Source: Anadara kagoshimensis
Lineage: Eukaryota; Mollusca; Bivalvia; Arcoida; Arcidae
Assembly: GCA_021292105.1 (NCBI GenBank)
Contig: CM037870.1
Location: 22,336,424 to 22,400,423 of the forward strand
Length of the DNA stretch: 64,000 bases
Reading direction: 5' to 3'
Below, piece by piece: positions 12,961 to 25,000 of the stretch; position 1 is the stretch's first letter; each line of letters starts with the position of its first letter. The notes beneath the pieces were generated by a model. It made no database searches. It was given only the letters and a program-made list of their open reading frames with translations, and was not told the DNA's origin. The position numbers and the translations under genes are program-made.

Positions 12961-13615
12961 ACATATGGTGACTATCTTTGGGAGGTAACACATTATGGTG
13001 ACTATCTTTGGGAGGTACACATTATGGTGACTATCTTTGGGAGGTAACACATTATGGTGACTGTCTTTGGGAGTAACACATTATGGTGACTATCTTTGGG
13101 AGGTAACACATTATGGTGACTATCTTTGGGAGGTAACACATTATGGTGACTATCTTTGGGAGGTAACATATTATGGTAACTGTCTTTGGGAGGTAACACA
13201 TTATGGTGACTATCTTTGGAGGTAACACATTTGGTGACTATCTTTGGGAGGTAACACATTATGGTGACTATCTTTGGGAGGTAACACCATTATGGTGACT
13301 ATCTTTGGGAGGTTAACACATTATGGTGACTATCTTTGGGAGGTAACACATTATATGGTGACGTATCTTTGGGAGGTAACACATTATGGTGACTATCTTT
13401 GGGAGGTAACATATTATGGTGACTATCTTTGGGAGGTACACATTATGGTGACGTCCTTTGGAGGTAACACATTAATGGTGACTGTCTTTGGGAGGTAACA
13501 CATTATGGTGACATATCTTTGGGAGGTCAACACACATTATGGTGACTATCTTTGGGAGGTAACACATTATGGTGACTATCTTTGGGAGGTAACACATTAT
13601 GGTGACTATCTTTAG
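12961..13615. repeat. 30-bp minisatellite array
   Basis: About 21 copies of a 30-bp unit (ggtgactatctttgggaggt + aacacattat). The first half is clean. Between about 13210 and 13540 copies carry scattered one- to three-base insertions and losses. The apparent peptide repeats on both strands follow from the period being a multiple of three. Confidence 0.95.
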
Positions 13616-14261
13616 ATAGTTTTGATTAGCCAATATTTTCTCCAAAAATTGTTGTGAGTTGAAGTTAAGTTTTTTTTAACTGTTAAATTATAGTTTCAAG
13701 TTACCCATGCACCCGTGATTATAAATAACTTGGAATTAATGAAAAATTGATAAGATTAGAAAACCTTGATGATTGAAACCACATAATTGCAATTCAGAAG
13801 CAGATTTTATAATAATTAGTATTATATAGCACTACAAGAGAAATTTACTAAAGTTATGATATTCTTTTGATGTTCCCTGCTATCTACTGATTCCTAAGTC
13901 ATTTGGTAAATGAAAGAAGATTTGAAGTTGAGTTGTGAAATAAGTCTAGTCTTTTCCTAATTATTCTCCTGTACAATTATTTATATGTAAATAATGTGTT
14001 GTGCCAAGTAGTGATTTATGTAATGTTTCTTTATCATAGATAGTAAGACTTCTAAATGTGAAGATAGTCAAGTAACCTAACAACCCTAAACATCTTATCA
14101 CATATAAACTATAACATAATTAATTATTCACTTCTACTTTTTTTCTCCCTTAATATTATTGTCTTAAATGAATTGGTACAGCCTTATATGTTTAGCAGTA
14201 TTTTTATACTGAATAAAGTCTAAATTGAATCAAAAACATCATTTTCAGAAAGTAACTAGAA
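13616..14261. other. Unique AT-rich spacer
   Basis: No open frame, element end or RNA gene recognised. Confidence 0.5.
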
Positions 14262-14480
14262 CTGTCTCTTGAGAGCCAAATACTCCCCCCGCCCCAACTC
14301 CTCGAAGGGTTTAAATGTTTTACCCCGACCTTGACCTTTCCAATATGACCTTGGTTGAAGGTCTATGAAAAATTTTTGGACCATGAAGATTATTCATGTG
14401 AAGTTTGATGACAGTTGTCTAAAGCGGTTATGAGATATGGCCCAGACACAATTTTTCAAACATACTTTTTTCTCCGCGAC
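14262..14480. repeat. Dispersed repeat copy 1 (gaactgtctcttgagagcc family)
   Basis: Opens with 'gaactgtctcttgagagcca' and continues with 'accttgacctttccaatatg', 'ccatgaagattattcatgtg' and 'gagatatggcccagacac'. It is clearly homologous, with many differences, to the copy at 15288-15635. I recall this style of repeat, rich in 'tgaccttgacctt' words, from bivalve genomes. It is non-coding. Confidence 0.65.
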
Positions 14481-15287
14481 AAAGGATTCTTACTGTTAAA
14501 CTTCTCAATTACTTAGTAATTCTTTTAGTACATCTCACATATTTTTGGAACTTGGCAAAATTGTTGATACACTTCTTTCAGTTTCTAACAGAAATATTTC
14601 CTAACTTTAGTAAAAATGATGTCCTTGATTTTTTGCTCTTAAAATTACAGATTATATTGTTTTGGATGTAAAACATAATTTCTTTACTCCAGATTTATAT
14701 AAACTTGTATTTTAACAACATAAATTTTCAAAGTTATTTCATTGTATAGTACATCATGACATCCAGCTGTTTATAAGGTACAACCCCAGCTACAACAGCT
14801 TGTAGGGACCAGGTGTTTTTGTAAATGAATTTTTGAATTTTCATAATTTTGTACTTGATGACAGAAATGAGGAAACAAAAGAAAATGTTTAAACAGCTGA
14901 CAAGTCCTGAGCATAGTAACATCAAGTTGTGATATAATTATGTTAACAGGTTACTTGTAAGCTGGAGAAAAATGGAAATATCAGGATAGCAAATGTAATT
15001 TCTCACCTGCCATTTATGTATGTCATACATGTACTCCAAAATATACAGATATGGTTATGTTGTTGGTTAGAACAGGAAATTAATGAGAAACTGAATCTGT
15101 AGAAAACACTATGTAGATTACTATGTCAGTCCACCATCTTTATGGCAGTAAACATGTTATTTCATATACATTTAGTAATGGCACATAGTTATCACATTTT
15201 CGTTCTTTATATAATGCCCTAGTGCCACCATATTTTATGACAATGCCTACAACACATCACTTTGTGACAATGACTATAATAATTTGA
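14481..15287. other. Unique AT-rich spacer
   Basis: Contains a 63-codon minus-strand frame (14734-14925) with no coding character. Nothing else is supported. Confidence 0.5.
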
Positions 15288-15635
15288 ACTGTCTCTTGAG
15301 AGCCAAATATCCCTGCCACCAACATCTACAAGGGTTTAATGTGTTTCTCGCGACCTTGACCCTTTTGATATGACCTTGTTTTTTAGGTCATGACACACCT
15401 TTGAACCATGAAGATTTATTCTTGTGAAGTTTTATGACAGTCGTCCAAGTAATTATGAGATATGGCCCGGACATGAATTTCAAACATACTTTTTACCACT
15501 ACCTTGACCTTTACAATATGACCTTGGTTCAAGGTCATGACATACTTTGAACCATGAAGATTAGTCATGTGAAGTTTTATGACAGTCATCCAAAAGCAGC
15601 AATGAGATATGGCTCAATAATATAGTGTGGGTCAT
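15288..15635. repeat. Dispersed repeat copy 2, with internal duplication
   Basis: Same family as 14262-14480, starting 'gaactgtctcttgagagcca'. The body unit (accttgacc...ccatgaagatt...gagatatggc) is present twice, at about 15353-15475 and 15502-15620. At 15519-15537 two nuclear-receptor half-sites face outward in TGACCTTGGTTCAAGGTCA. It is non-coding. Confidence 0.65.
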
Positions 15636-15872
15636 GACATCTAATTACATAACATTCATTATCCGATGACGTCAGAGAATGTCACCCTAAACTACCAATG
15701 GTTAACAATTAAGAAAATACAGGAAACAACAACTGCCAAGTTGATCTCAATGTTCCGCCAGGTTGATATGGCATTCCCTTCCTTCATTGAGAAAGTTTGG
15801 CCTGTATCACCTGTTTCATCTTTGATATTATGCCAGTTCAAATGTGAGTATCACACTAAGTATATGATAAAT

Positions 15873-17490
15873 CTTGTTATTATACCTCCATTATATCTTG
15901 TTATAATACCTCCAGTTATATCTTGTATTATACCTTCAGTATATCTTGTTATTATACCTCCAGTATATCTTGTTATTATACCTCCAGTATATCTTGTTAT
16001 TATACCTCCAGTATATCTTGTTATTATACCTCCTGTATATCTTGTTATTATACCTCCAATATATCTTGTTATACCTCCATTATCTTGTTATTATCCTCCA
16101 GTATATCTTGTTATACCTCCAGTATATCTTGTTATTATACCTCCAGTATATCTTGTTATTATACCTCCAGTATATCTTGTTATTATACTCCAGTGTATCT
16201 TGTTATTATACCTCCTGTATATCTTGTTATTATACCTCCAGTGTATCTTGTTATTATACCTCCAGTATATCTTGTTATTATACCTCCAGTATATCTTGTT
16301 ATTATACCTCCAGTGTATCTTGTTATTATACCTCCAGTATATCTTGTTATTATACCTCCAGTATATCTTGTTATTATACCTCCTGTATATCTTGTTATTA
16401 TACCTCCAATATATCTTGTTATACCTCCAGTATATCTTGTTATTATACCTCCAGTATATCTTGTTATACCTCCAGTATATCTTGTTATTATACCTCCAGT
16501 ATATCTTGTTATTATACCTCCAGTATATCTTGTTATTATACCTCCAATATGTCTTGTTATACCTCCAGTATATCTTGTTATTATACCTCCAGTGTATCTT
16601 GTTATTATACCTCCATTATACTTGTTATATACCTCCAGTGTATCTTGTTATTATACCTCCAGTATATCTTGTTATTATACCTCCAGTATCTTGTTATTAT
16701 ACCTCCTGTATATCTTTTATTATACCTCCAGTATATCTTGTTTTATACCTCCAATATGTCTTGTTATTATACCTCCAATATATTTTGTTATTATACCTCC
16801 AGTATATATTGTTATTATACCTCCAGTATATCTTGTTATTATACCTCCAGTATATCTTGTTATTATACCTCCAATATGTCTTGTTATACCTCCAGTATAT
16901 CTTGTTATTATACCTCCTGTATATCTTGTTATTATACCTCCATTATATCTTGTTATTATACCTCCTGTATATCTTGTTATACCTCCATTATATCTTGTTA
17001 TTATACCTCCATTATATCTTGTTATTATACCTCCAGTATATCTTGTTATTATACCTCCATTATATCTTGTTATACCTCTATATATCTTGTTATTATACCT
17101 CCATTATATCTTGTTATACCTCCATTATATCTTGTTATTATACCTCCATTATATCTTGTTATTATACCTCCAGTATATCTTGTTATTATACCTCCATTAT
17201 ATCTTGTTATACCTCCATTATATCTTGTTATTATACCTCCATTATATCTTGTTATTATACCATCCATTATATCTTGTTATTATACCTCCAGTATATCTTG
17301 TTATTATACCTCCATTATATCTTGTTATACCTCCATTATATCTTGTTATATACCTCCATTATATCTTGTTATAACCTCCAGTATATATCATTGTTATTAT
17401 ACCCTCCAGTATATCTTGTTTATTATACCCTCCATTATATCTTGTTATCATACCTCCTGTATTTCTTGTTATTATACCTCTAGTATTTAG
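15873..17490. repeat. 24/21-bp minisatellite array, left block
   Basis: About 68 copies of a 24-bp unit (cagtatatcttgttattata + cctc), mixed with a 21-bp form that lacks one 'tta'. Both lengths are multiples of three, so three overlapping long frames stay open. They are artefacts. The A/G/T state after 'cctcc' (agtata, tgtata, aatata, attata) varies between copies, and the attata form is enriched after about 16930. Small indels increase after 16600. The array is preceded by 'tatgataaatcttgttat', a word that also precedes the second block. Confidence 0.96.
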
Positions 17491-17499
17491 AGATTATTA

Positions 17500-18060
17500 T
17501 ATGAACCATTTTGATATCACAACCCCTTATCAGCCAGAGAGTCCTGATATCAGCCAGAGGGCTGATATCAGGACTCGAGGCTGATTAAGGGTGTGATATC
17601 AAAATGGTCATATTATAAACTTTTTATCATATGTTCATTCAAAGAAGTAAACAAACTATCAGATAATTGGTAAGATCGCAAGATGAAATATCTTCTGGGT
17701 GTCAGAATTCTACACTGCACAGGAAGTCTGTGAGGATTTTTTATGTCGCTAACTGTTTTTCGTAAGTATTTGTATTTTTCATTGCTTGTACATAATTTTC
17801 TGTGTCAGTTTCTTCACAAAATCGATTGTCTATTAAAGCATCTAACTCATCTAACATACACACGTTCTCCTTGTTCCGACATAGACGACCATCGTCGCTA
17901 ATTGTCAAACCGGTAACCATAAAGAAATTGAATTCAGATTTTGTTCATATCAGCCCCGGTCAAGAGACCGGGGCGTGATATAATCCTGTATCAGCCCTAG
18001 GGCTGATATGACTTTTGAGAATTTTGACTCATATCACATATATATACAAAATCTATCATA
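17500..18060. mobile_element. Hairpin-rich insert between the two 24-bp arrays
   Basis: About 560 bp of non-array DNA. At its left end, 17505-17608, lies a nearly perfect inverted repeat of about 104 bp (arms begin accattttgatatcac and end gtgatatcaaaatggt). Toward the right end are a stem-loop at 17953-17974 (gccccggtc / gaccggggc, loop aaga) and a perfect 20-bp palindrome at 17989-18008 centred on CCTAGG. All three share TATCAGCC or GATATCA words. No open frame of note is present. A foldback-type non-autonomous element is the simplest reading, but no target duplication was identified. Confidence 0.45.
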
Positions 18061-18071
18061 TTATTTATAAC

Positions 18072-18856
18072 CATATGATAAATCTTGTTATACCTCAAGT
18101 GTATCTTGTTATTATACCTCCTGTATATCTTGTTATACCTCCAGTATATCTTGTTATTATACCTTCAGTATATCTTGTTATTATACCTCCAGTGTATCTT
18201 GTTATTATACCTCCTGTATATCTTGTTATTATACCTCCAATATATCTTGTTATACCTCCAGTATATCTTGTTATTATACCTCCAGTATATCTGGTTATTA
18301 TACCTCCAGTATATCTGGTTATTATACCTCCAGTATATCTTGTTATTATACCTCCAGTATATCTTGTTATTATACCTTCAGTATATCTTGTTATTATACC
18401 TCCTGTATATCTTGTTATACCTCCAGTATATCTTGTTATTATACCTCCATTATATCTTGTTATTATACCTCCAGTATATCTTGTTATTATACCTCCAATA
18501 TATCTTGTTATACCTCCAGTATATCTTGTTATACCTCCAGTATATCTTGTTATTATACCTCCTGTATATCTTGTTATACCTCCAGTGTATCTTGTTATTA
18601 TACCTCCAGTATATCTTGTTATTATACCTCCAGTATATCTTGTTATTATACCTCCAGTATATCTTGTTATTATACCTCCAGTATATCTTGTTATTATACC
18701 TCCATTATATCTTGTTATTATACCTCCAGTATATCTTGTTATTATACCTCCAGTATATCTTGTTATTATACCTTCAGTATATCTTGTTATTATACCTCTA
18801 GTATATCTCGTTATTATACCTCCAGTATATTTGTTATTGTACCTCCAGTATATCTG
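18072..18856. repeat. 24/21-bp minisatellite array, right block
   Basis: About 33 copies of the same unit as 15873-17490, including the 21-bp form and two adjacent 'atatctggtt' variants near 18290-18320. It begins with 'tatgataaatcttgttat', the same entry word as the left block. That argues for duplication of an array start rather than simple splitting of one array. Confidence 0.96.
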
Positions 18857-20421
18857 ATAATTAATGACAAATATATATTGACAGATGGACTAATTGAGAC
18901 TCAATACCAGATTAGCATTGATTTTTGTCTTGCTTGCAAAATGTAAAATAATATGCAATAATTGTCCTCTAGGTATGCAGACATCCTGAGGGCATGACCC
19001 AGGGTTGACATCCGTTCTGAAGGGTGACAATTATTAATCTTTTATATACTGAAACAAAGCTGATCATGTAAAGTAACAAGAACAATATTTAAATTTTGAA
19101 TGAAATGCCAACAGTATATACTTTTGACCATCATTTTACCATGTTGGCATAATAATTCAGCAGTAACTGTGGAAGGGCTTCTTTGGAGTTAGAATCTAGG
19201 TTTATCCTCTCTTTTCCTTTCCATCAAATACATCTGCTGTATTTTACTTGGCTCTTTTTGTGTTTTCTGCATCATTCTCATGTAAAGTTTATTTCAAGTC
19301 TGCCTCCAACAAACTGCCATAATGACTGGCTGCCATTGATATTGTTTACTAAATGACAACTCAGTCCTGTTTTACAAGTTATCTCCCTTGCACCAGGTTA
19401 TCACAGGGTGACAATAGTATTACAAGGCTGTGCAAAGAGGAGAGAGGCTGTCATCTGCCACTGACTGTAATTTTGTAGGAAATATTTCATTTGATACATT
19501 TCATGTGATTGGAAAACAACCAATGAAATAGGTTTTAATATACATGTATATGAGGTATAATAATAGCAATCATGTCGTGATCATCATCAAAAAGTCAAGG
19601 TTGTAATCATAGATATTGGCTGAGTTATAAGTGATTTTATAAGTAAATGAACTTGGTGTCCATCAAGATAGCTATACTTGTATTATTGAGTCATCATTAG
19701 TTACTGTTGAAAAAACAAAAAGGAGTATCATGCACTACAAGAGTTCTTTTTGGCCTCAAAAATACATTGTGATTTGAAAACATAATTTATAGTTAAATTT
19801 GTGGTTTAATTATGAGCAAAGATCCAGTATAATAAAAAATAATATCACATAGAATGTAGAAAATAACATCATAGATATGACTGGTTGTATGTGTATTCTC
19901 TTGACAATTTATGTTAGTTTGGAATCATGTTTATTTATGAAGTAATTCACTACATAAAGCATGTACACATTCAGAGCTGCCAACTGACCACAACCTGCAG
20001 GTCCGACCTGACTTTGGACATTAATTCCTGCTGATCTGCCAAAAAGGGGGCCGACCTGCAATTTACCATAGGGTTTGAGGATTTGCAATGTCCATTCAAT
20101 ACCACTCAAATCCACCTGTAATTGTGGTGAATTGGATTGATGAACATGGTTGGACTAATGTTGTAGTGGTTTAATTTTTTGCCTTGTGCCTGGGACACGA
20201 CAGGTGAAAAATCACTATGTGCATTATACTGTATCTATTTCTAAAAAAAAAACACATGAGAATGCACCATATTATTTTTTATCTAATTTTCAATTCTTTT
20301 GGGAGGAATGCACCTAGACATGATCAGATTTCAGTCAGACTGGCAAATACACAAAATAGGGTTGGCAGCTTGTATTGGACAGATTGGTTTTGGTAGTTAA
20401 TACATATACAATTTGAGAAAG
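18857..20421. other. Unique AT-rich region
   Basis: No recognised gene. It contains a small minus-strand frame (19189-19281), a 68-codon minus-strand frame at 19909-20115 without coding character, and scattered 'agggtgacaa' words like those at 11.3 kb. Confidence 0.5.
19189..19281 (-). CDS. Small minus-strand open frame, 30 codons, unknown
   Basis: Reads MRMMQKTQKEPSKIQQMYLM and continues, very basic, to a TAA. Its lysine, glutamine and glutamate content differs from the surrounding frames. It could be a terminal exon, since 'gatgcag' acts as a weak acceptor just after the ATG. No family is recognised, and chance remains likely. Confidence 0.17.
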   Translation of the reverse strand: MRMMQKTQKEPSKIQQMYLMERKREDKPRF

Positions 20422-20423
20422 TA

Positions 20424-20899
20424 CTGTAGGAACCACTGTGACTGTGACAGTGAAATTCTCTTCATATCCATAGAAAATCAAATAAATTTGAATAAAGTTT
20501 GATATTTTTCACTTACTTGTACCTAGTCGTAATAGGAAATCTGTATGCGCATCCCGAATGTCATAAAGTATGTCTGTAGAAAGGAAAATGTTGGCGGTAT
20601 GGGGATTTTACACATGCGAAAATGACAATGTTTACACCGGAAGTGATGTCCTTGGTGACGTTTTACGTCATATGCGCAACAGAATCCGCCATTTGCATGG
20701 TTTTTCAACATGTTAAATCCCATAGCACCAACGTATTACCCTATGCAGATATATTGTGGGCTAATCGTGGATGTGCATACAGATTTCCTGTTACGACTAG
20801 GTACAAGTAAGTGAAAAATATCAAACTTTATTCAAATTTATTTGATTTTCTATGGATATGAAGAGAATTTCACTGTCACAGTCACAGTGGTTCCTACAG
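20424..20899. mobile_element. Palindromic MITE with TA target duplication
   Basis: The left arm starts CTGTAGGAACCACTGTGACT and the right arm is its reverse complement (...GTGGTTCCTACAG). The arms match almost perfectly for about 125 bp, to about 20548 and 20774, and weaker complementarity continues toward the centre, so the whole 476 bp can fold back. Flanking TA dinucleotides (20422-20423, 20900-20901) fit a TA-targeting superfamily such as Tc1/mariner. No transposase frame is present: the 61-66-codon frames inside are reflections of the palindrome. The centre is less AT-rich and carries CCGGAAGTG (20637-20645) and TGACGTTTTACGTCA (20656-20670). Confidence 0.8.
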
Positions 20900-21081
20900 T
20901 AATATAACATTGACTGTTTATTGCTCTCTTTTATAATCAGGCCACAAGGTGTCAGAAACAACTGAAAGTCATCTGTTGGGCACATTCATTCAGTAAAAAA
21001 AATATTTTCTTGCAAGGTTTCTTGTATTGTTGTATACTTTTAACTAAGTTTCTATTTCTATTGAGTTTTTTTTTTTTTTTT

Positions 21082-21400
21082 AGTGCTCGTTCCGTAAGTG
21101 GGAGGTCGTGGGTTCGAACCCCAAACGGGTCTGACCCAAGACTTGAAAGTGGGTAGTGACTGTTCTTTCGCCAAGCACTCGGCATTACGAAATGAAAGTC
21201 ACGGTTCTTTCGGATGGGAACTTAAAATAAACGAGGTCCCGTGTCACGGTGGGCTTGGCACGCTAAAGAACCCTTCTGTATAATGCCATCAGCGCAACGC
21301 ACAGGCAAAATTTCTGCACCTTCGCCTATAGCTGGCGACGTCTCGATATAAGTGAAATATTCTTGACTGGGATGTTAAACACCATTACTCAACTCAACTC
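21082..21400 (+). mobile_element. tRNA-derived SINE, 5'-truncated
   Basis: A Pol III B-box (GGTTCGAACC, 21111-21120) sits in a tRNA-like T-arm context, but the A-box part is missing, so the copy is 5'-truncated. A conserved-looking body follows (ggtgggcttggcacgctaaa, ttcgcctatagctggcgacg), then 'gggatgttaaacaccattac' and a short tail of 'actca' units. The body resembles the central domain I recall for mollusc SINEs (Meta/MESC type); the subtype is not verified. Direct repeats 'tgagttttt' at 21062-21070 and 21404-21412 are a likely target duplication. The left one runs into a T tract (21066-21081). Confidence 0.8.
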
Positions 21401-22099
21401 TAGTGAGTTTTTAACCACTTTCTTTTTGAGGCATACCTTTAACCAATGGCATTGACTAAATGGCAGTTCTTATAAAATGTGATGGCATCAGTAAAATTTT
21501 ATCAGACCTTTACATGTCAGTAACATGAAAGAAAATTGACCATTGCTCAATTCTGTATATGTATACAAATTTACATTCTCCCAAATACATTATATATGTG
21601 CCATCAAAGATGAACATGTCAGCTAACAATTAATAGTATATATACTGTATTTTGTAGATTTTTAAATGACCCAAGTGTCAAATTCTGTACCACAATTCAG
21701 TGTGTGAAGAATCACAGCAGAACATGATTCATGCATGTTGTATATTAACATTTTAGAGTTAATTGTTTAAAGTAATAATGTAATTAACAGAATGGCATCT
21801 GCAGTGTATTTTTGTTGATGTAACTGCGGTTGTATTGTTTCCATACCTTTAGCAGAGGTTAAAAGTACAGCAAAAAGTTACAGGTGGGCCATAATGGCTC
21901 CTGACTACGTTACAGGTGGGCCATAATGGCTCCTGACTACGTTAGTGACTGCAGTATAGTATACATGTACTAGATTAAATCTAATGTCCTGTTCTATAAT
22001 AACTGTTAATGTTAGAGAAACTATAACTCAGACTTTAATGATAAAATATCTATAAAGAGGAAACCATAGACAACCTAAGATATATAGATGAACCACAAT
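21401..22099. other. Unique spacer before the 11-bp-module array
   Basis: AT-rich sequence with one tandem duplication (see 21881-21943). Nothing else recognised. Confidence 0.5.
21881..21943. repeat. 31-bp perfect tandem duplication
   Basis: 'caggtgggccataatggctc' plus 'ctgactacgtt' occurs twice in direct succession and is identical in both copies. It is a two-copy seed of the sort from which longer arrays could grow. Confidence 0.9.
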
Positions 22100-25000
22100 G
22101 CTTCAATACTGTACATGGACTCATCAAATACTGTATATGGACTGTATACGGACTTATCAAATACTGTACATGGACTGTACATGGACTTATCAAATACTGT
22201 ACATGGACTGTACATGGACTTCAAATAATATACATGGACTGTATATGGGCTTATCAAATACTGTACATGGACTGTATATGGACTTATCAAATACTGTACA
22301 TGGACTTATCAAATACTGTACATGGACTTATCAAATACTGTACATGGACTTATCAAATACTGTACATGGACTTATCAAATACTGTGCATGGACTTATCAA
22401 ATACTGTACATGGACTTATCAAATACTGTACATGGACTGTATATGGACCTACCAAATACTGTACATGGACTGTATATGGACTTATCAAATACTGTACATG
22501 GACTGTATATGGACTTATCAAATACTGTACATGGACTGTATATGGACTTATCAAATACTGTACATGGACTTATCAAATACTGTACATGGACTGTATATGG
22601 ACCTACCAAATACTGTACATGGACTGTATATGGACTTATCAAATACTGTACATGGACTGTATATGGACTTATCAAATACTGTACATGGACTGTATATGGA
22701 CCTACCAAATACTGTACATGGACTGTATATGGACTTATCAAATACTGTACATGGACTGTATATGGACCTACCAAATACTGTACATGGACTGTATATGGAC
22801 TTATCAAATACTGTACATGGACTGTATATGGACTTATCAAATACTGTACATGGACTTATCAAATACTGTACATGGACTTATCAAATACTGTACATGGACT
22901 TATCAAATACTGTACATGGACTTATCAAATACTGTGCATGGACTTATCAAATACTGTACATGGACTTATCAAATACTGTACATGGACTGTATATGGGCTT
23001 ATCAAATACTGTACATGGACTGTATATGGACTTATCAAATACTGTACATGGACTGTATATGGACTTATCAAATACTGTACATGGACTTATCAAATACTGT
23101 ACATGGACTTATCAAATACTGTACATGGACTTATCAAATACTGTACATGGACTTATCAAATACTGTACATGGACTTATCAAATACTGTACATGGACTTAT
23201 CAAATACTGTGCATGGACTTATCAAATACTGTACATGGACTTATCAAATACTGTACATGGACTGTATATGGACCTACCAAATACTGTACATGGACTGTAT
23301 ATGGACTTATCAAATACTGTACATGGACTGTATATGGACTTATCAAATACTGTACATGAACTTATCAAATACTGTACATGGACTTATCAAATACTGTACA
23401 TGGACTTATCAAATACTGTACATGGACTTATCAAATACTGTGCATGGACTTATCAAATACTGTACATGGACTTATCAAATACTGTACATGGACTGTATAT
23501 GGGCTTATCAAATACTGTACATGGACTGTATATGGACTTATCAAATACTGTACATGGACTGTATATGGACTTATCAAATACTGTACATGGACTTATCAAA
23601 TACTGTACATGGACTTATCAAATACTGTACATGGACTTATCAAATACTGTACATGGACTTATCAAATACTGTGCATGGACTTATCAAATACTGTACATGG
23701 ACTTATCAAATACTGTACATGGACTGTATATGGGCTTATCAAATACTGTACATGGACTGTATATGGACCTACCAAATACTGTACATGGACTGTATAATGG
23801 ACTTATCAAATACTGTACATGGACTTATCAAAAACTGTATATGGACTTATCAAATACTGTACATGGACTGTATAATGGACTTATCAAATACTGTACATGG
23901 ACTGTATAATGGATTTATCAAATACTGCACATGAATTTATCAAATACTGTACATGGACTTACCAAATACTGTACATGGACTGTACAATGAACTTATCAAA
24001 TACTGTACATGGACTGTACAATGAACTTATCAAATACTGTACATGGACTGTATATGGACTTACCAAATACTGTATATGGACTTATCAAATACTGTACATG
24101 GACTGCACATGGATTTACCAAATACTGTACATGGACTTATCAAATACTGTACATGGACTGTGTATGGACTTACCAAATACTGTATATGGACTTATCAAAT
24201 ACTGTACATGGACTGCACATGGACTTACCAAATACTGTACATGGACTTATCAAATACTGTACATGGACTGTATATGGACTTATCAAATACTGTACATGGA
24301 CTGTACATGGACTTATCAAATACTGTACATGGACTGTACATGGACTTATCAAATACTGTATATGGACTTATCAAATACTGTACATGGACTGCACATGGAC
24401 TTACCAAATACTGTACATGGACTTATCAAATACTGTGCATGGACTTATCAAATACTGTACATGGACTGTACAATGGACTTATTAAATACTGTACATGGAC
24501 TGTATATCGGCTTATCAAATACTGTACAATGGACTTATCAAATACTGTACATGGACTGTATATGGGCTTATCAAATACTGTACATGGACTGTACAATGGA
24601 CTTTCCAAATACTGTACATGGACTGTACAATGAACTTATCAAATATTGTACATGGACTGTACAATGGACTTATCAAATACTCTACATGGACTGTACAATG
24701 GACTTTCCAAATACTGTACATGGACTGTACAATGAACTTATCAAATATTGTACATGGACTGTACAATGGACTTATCAAATACTATACATGGACTGTACAA
24801 TGGACTTATCAAATACTATACATGGACTGTACAATGGACTTATCAAATACTGTACATGGACTGTACAATGGACTTATCAAATACTATACATGGACTGTAC
24901 AATGGACTTTCCAAATACTGTACATGGACTGTACAATAGACTTATCAAATACTATACATGGACTGTACAATGGACTTATCAAATACTATACATGGACTGT

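Noticed and set aside
15666-17490. Frames of about 480-605 codons (YLVIIPPV, YILLLYLQ, SCYYTSSI repeats)
   Set aside because: All three phases of a stop-free 24/21-bp monomer are open. There is no promoter, splice or domain evidence.
20523-20810. Opposed 62-66-codon frames in the palindromic element
   Set aside because: They are mirror images produced by the inverted arms and do not resemble a transposase.
21091-21125. tRNA gene
   Set aside because: The B-box region is present but there is no A-box, anticodon arm or acceptor stem. It is the truncated head of a SINE.
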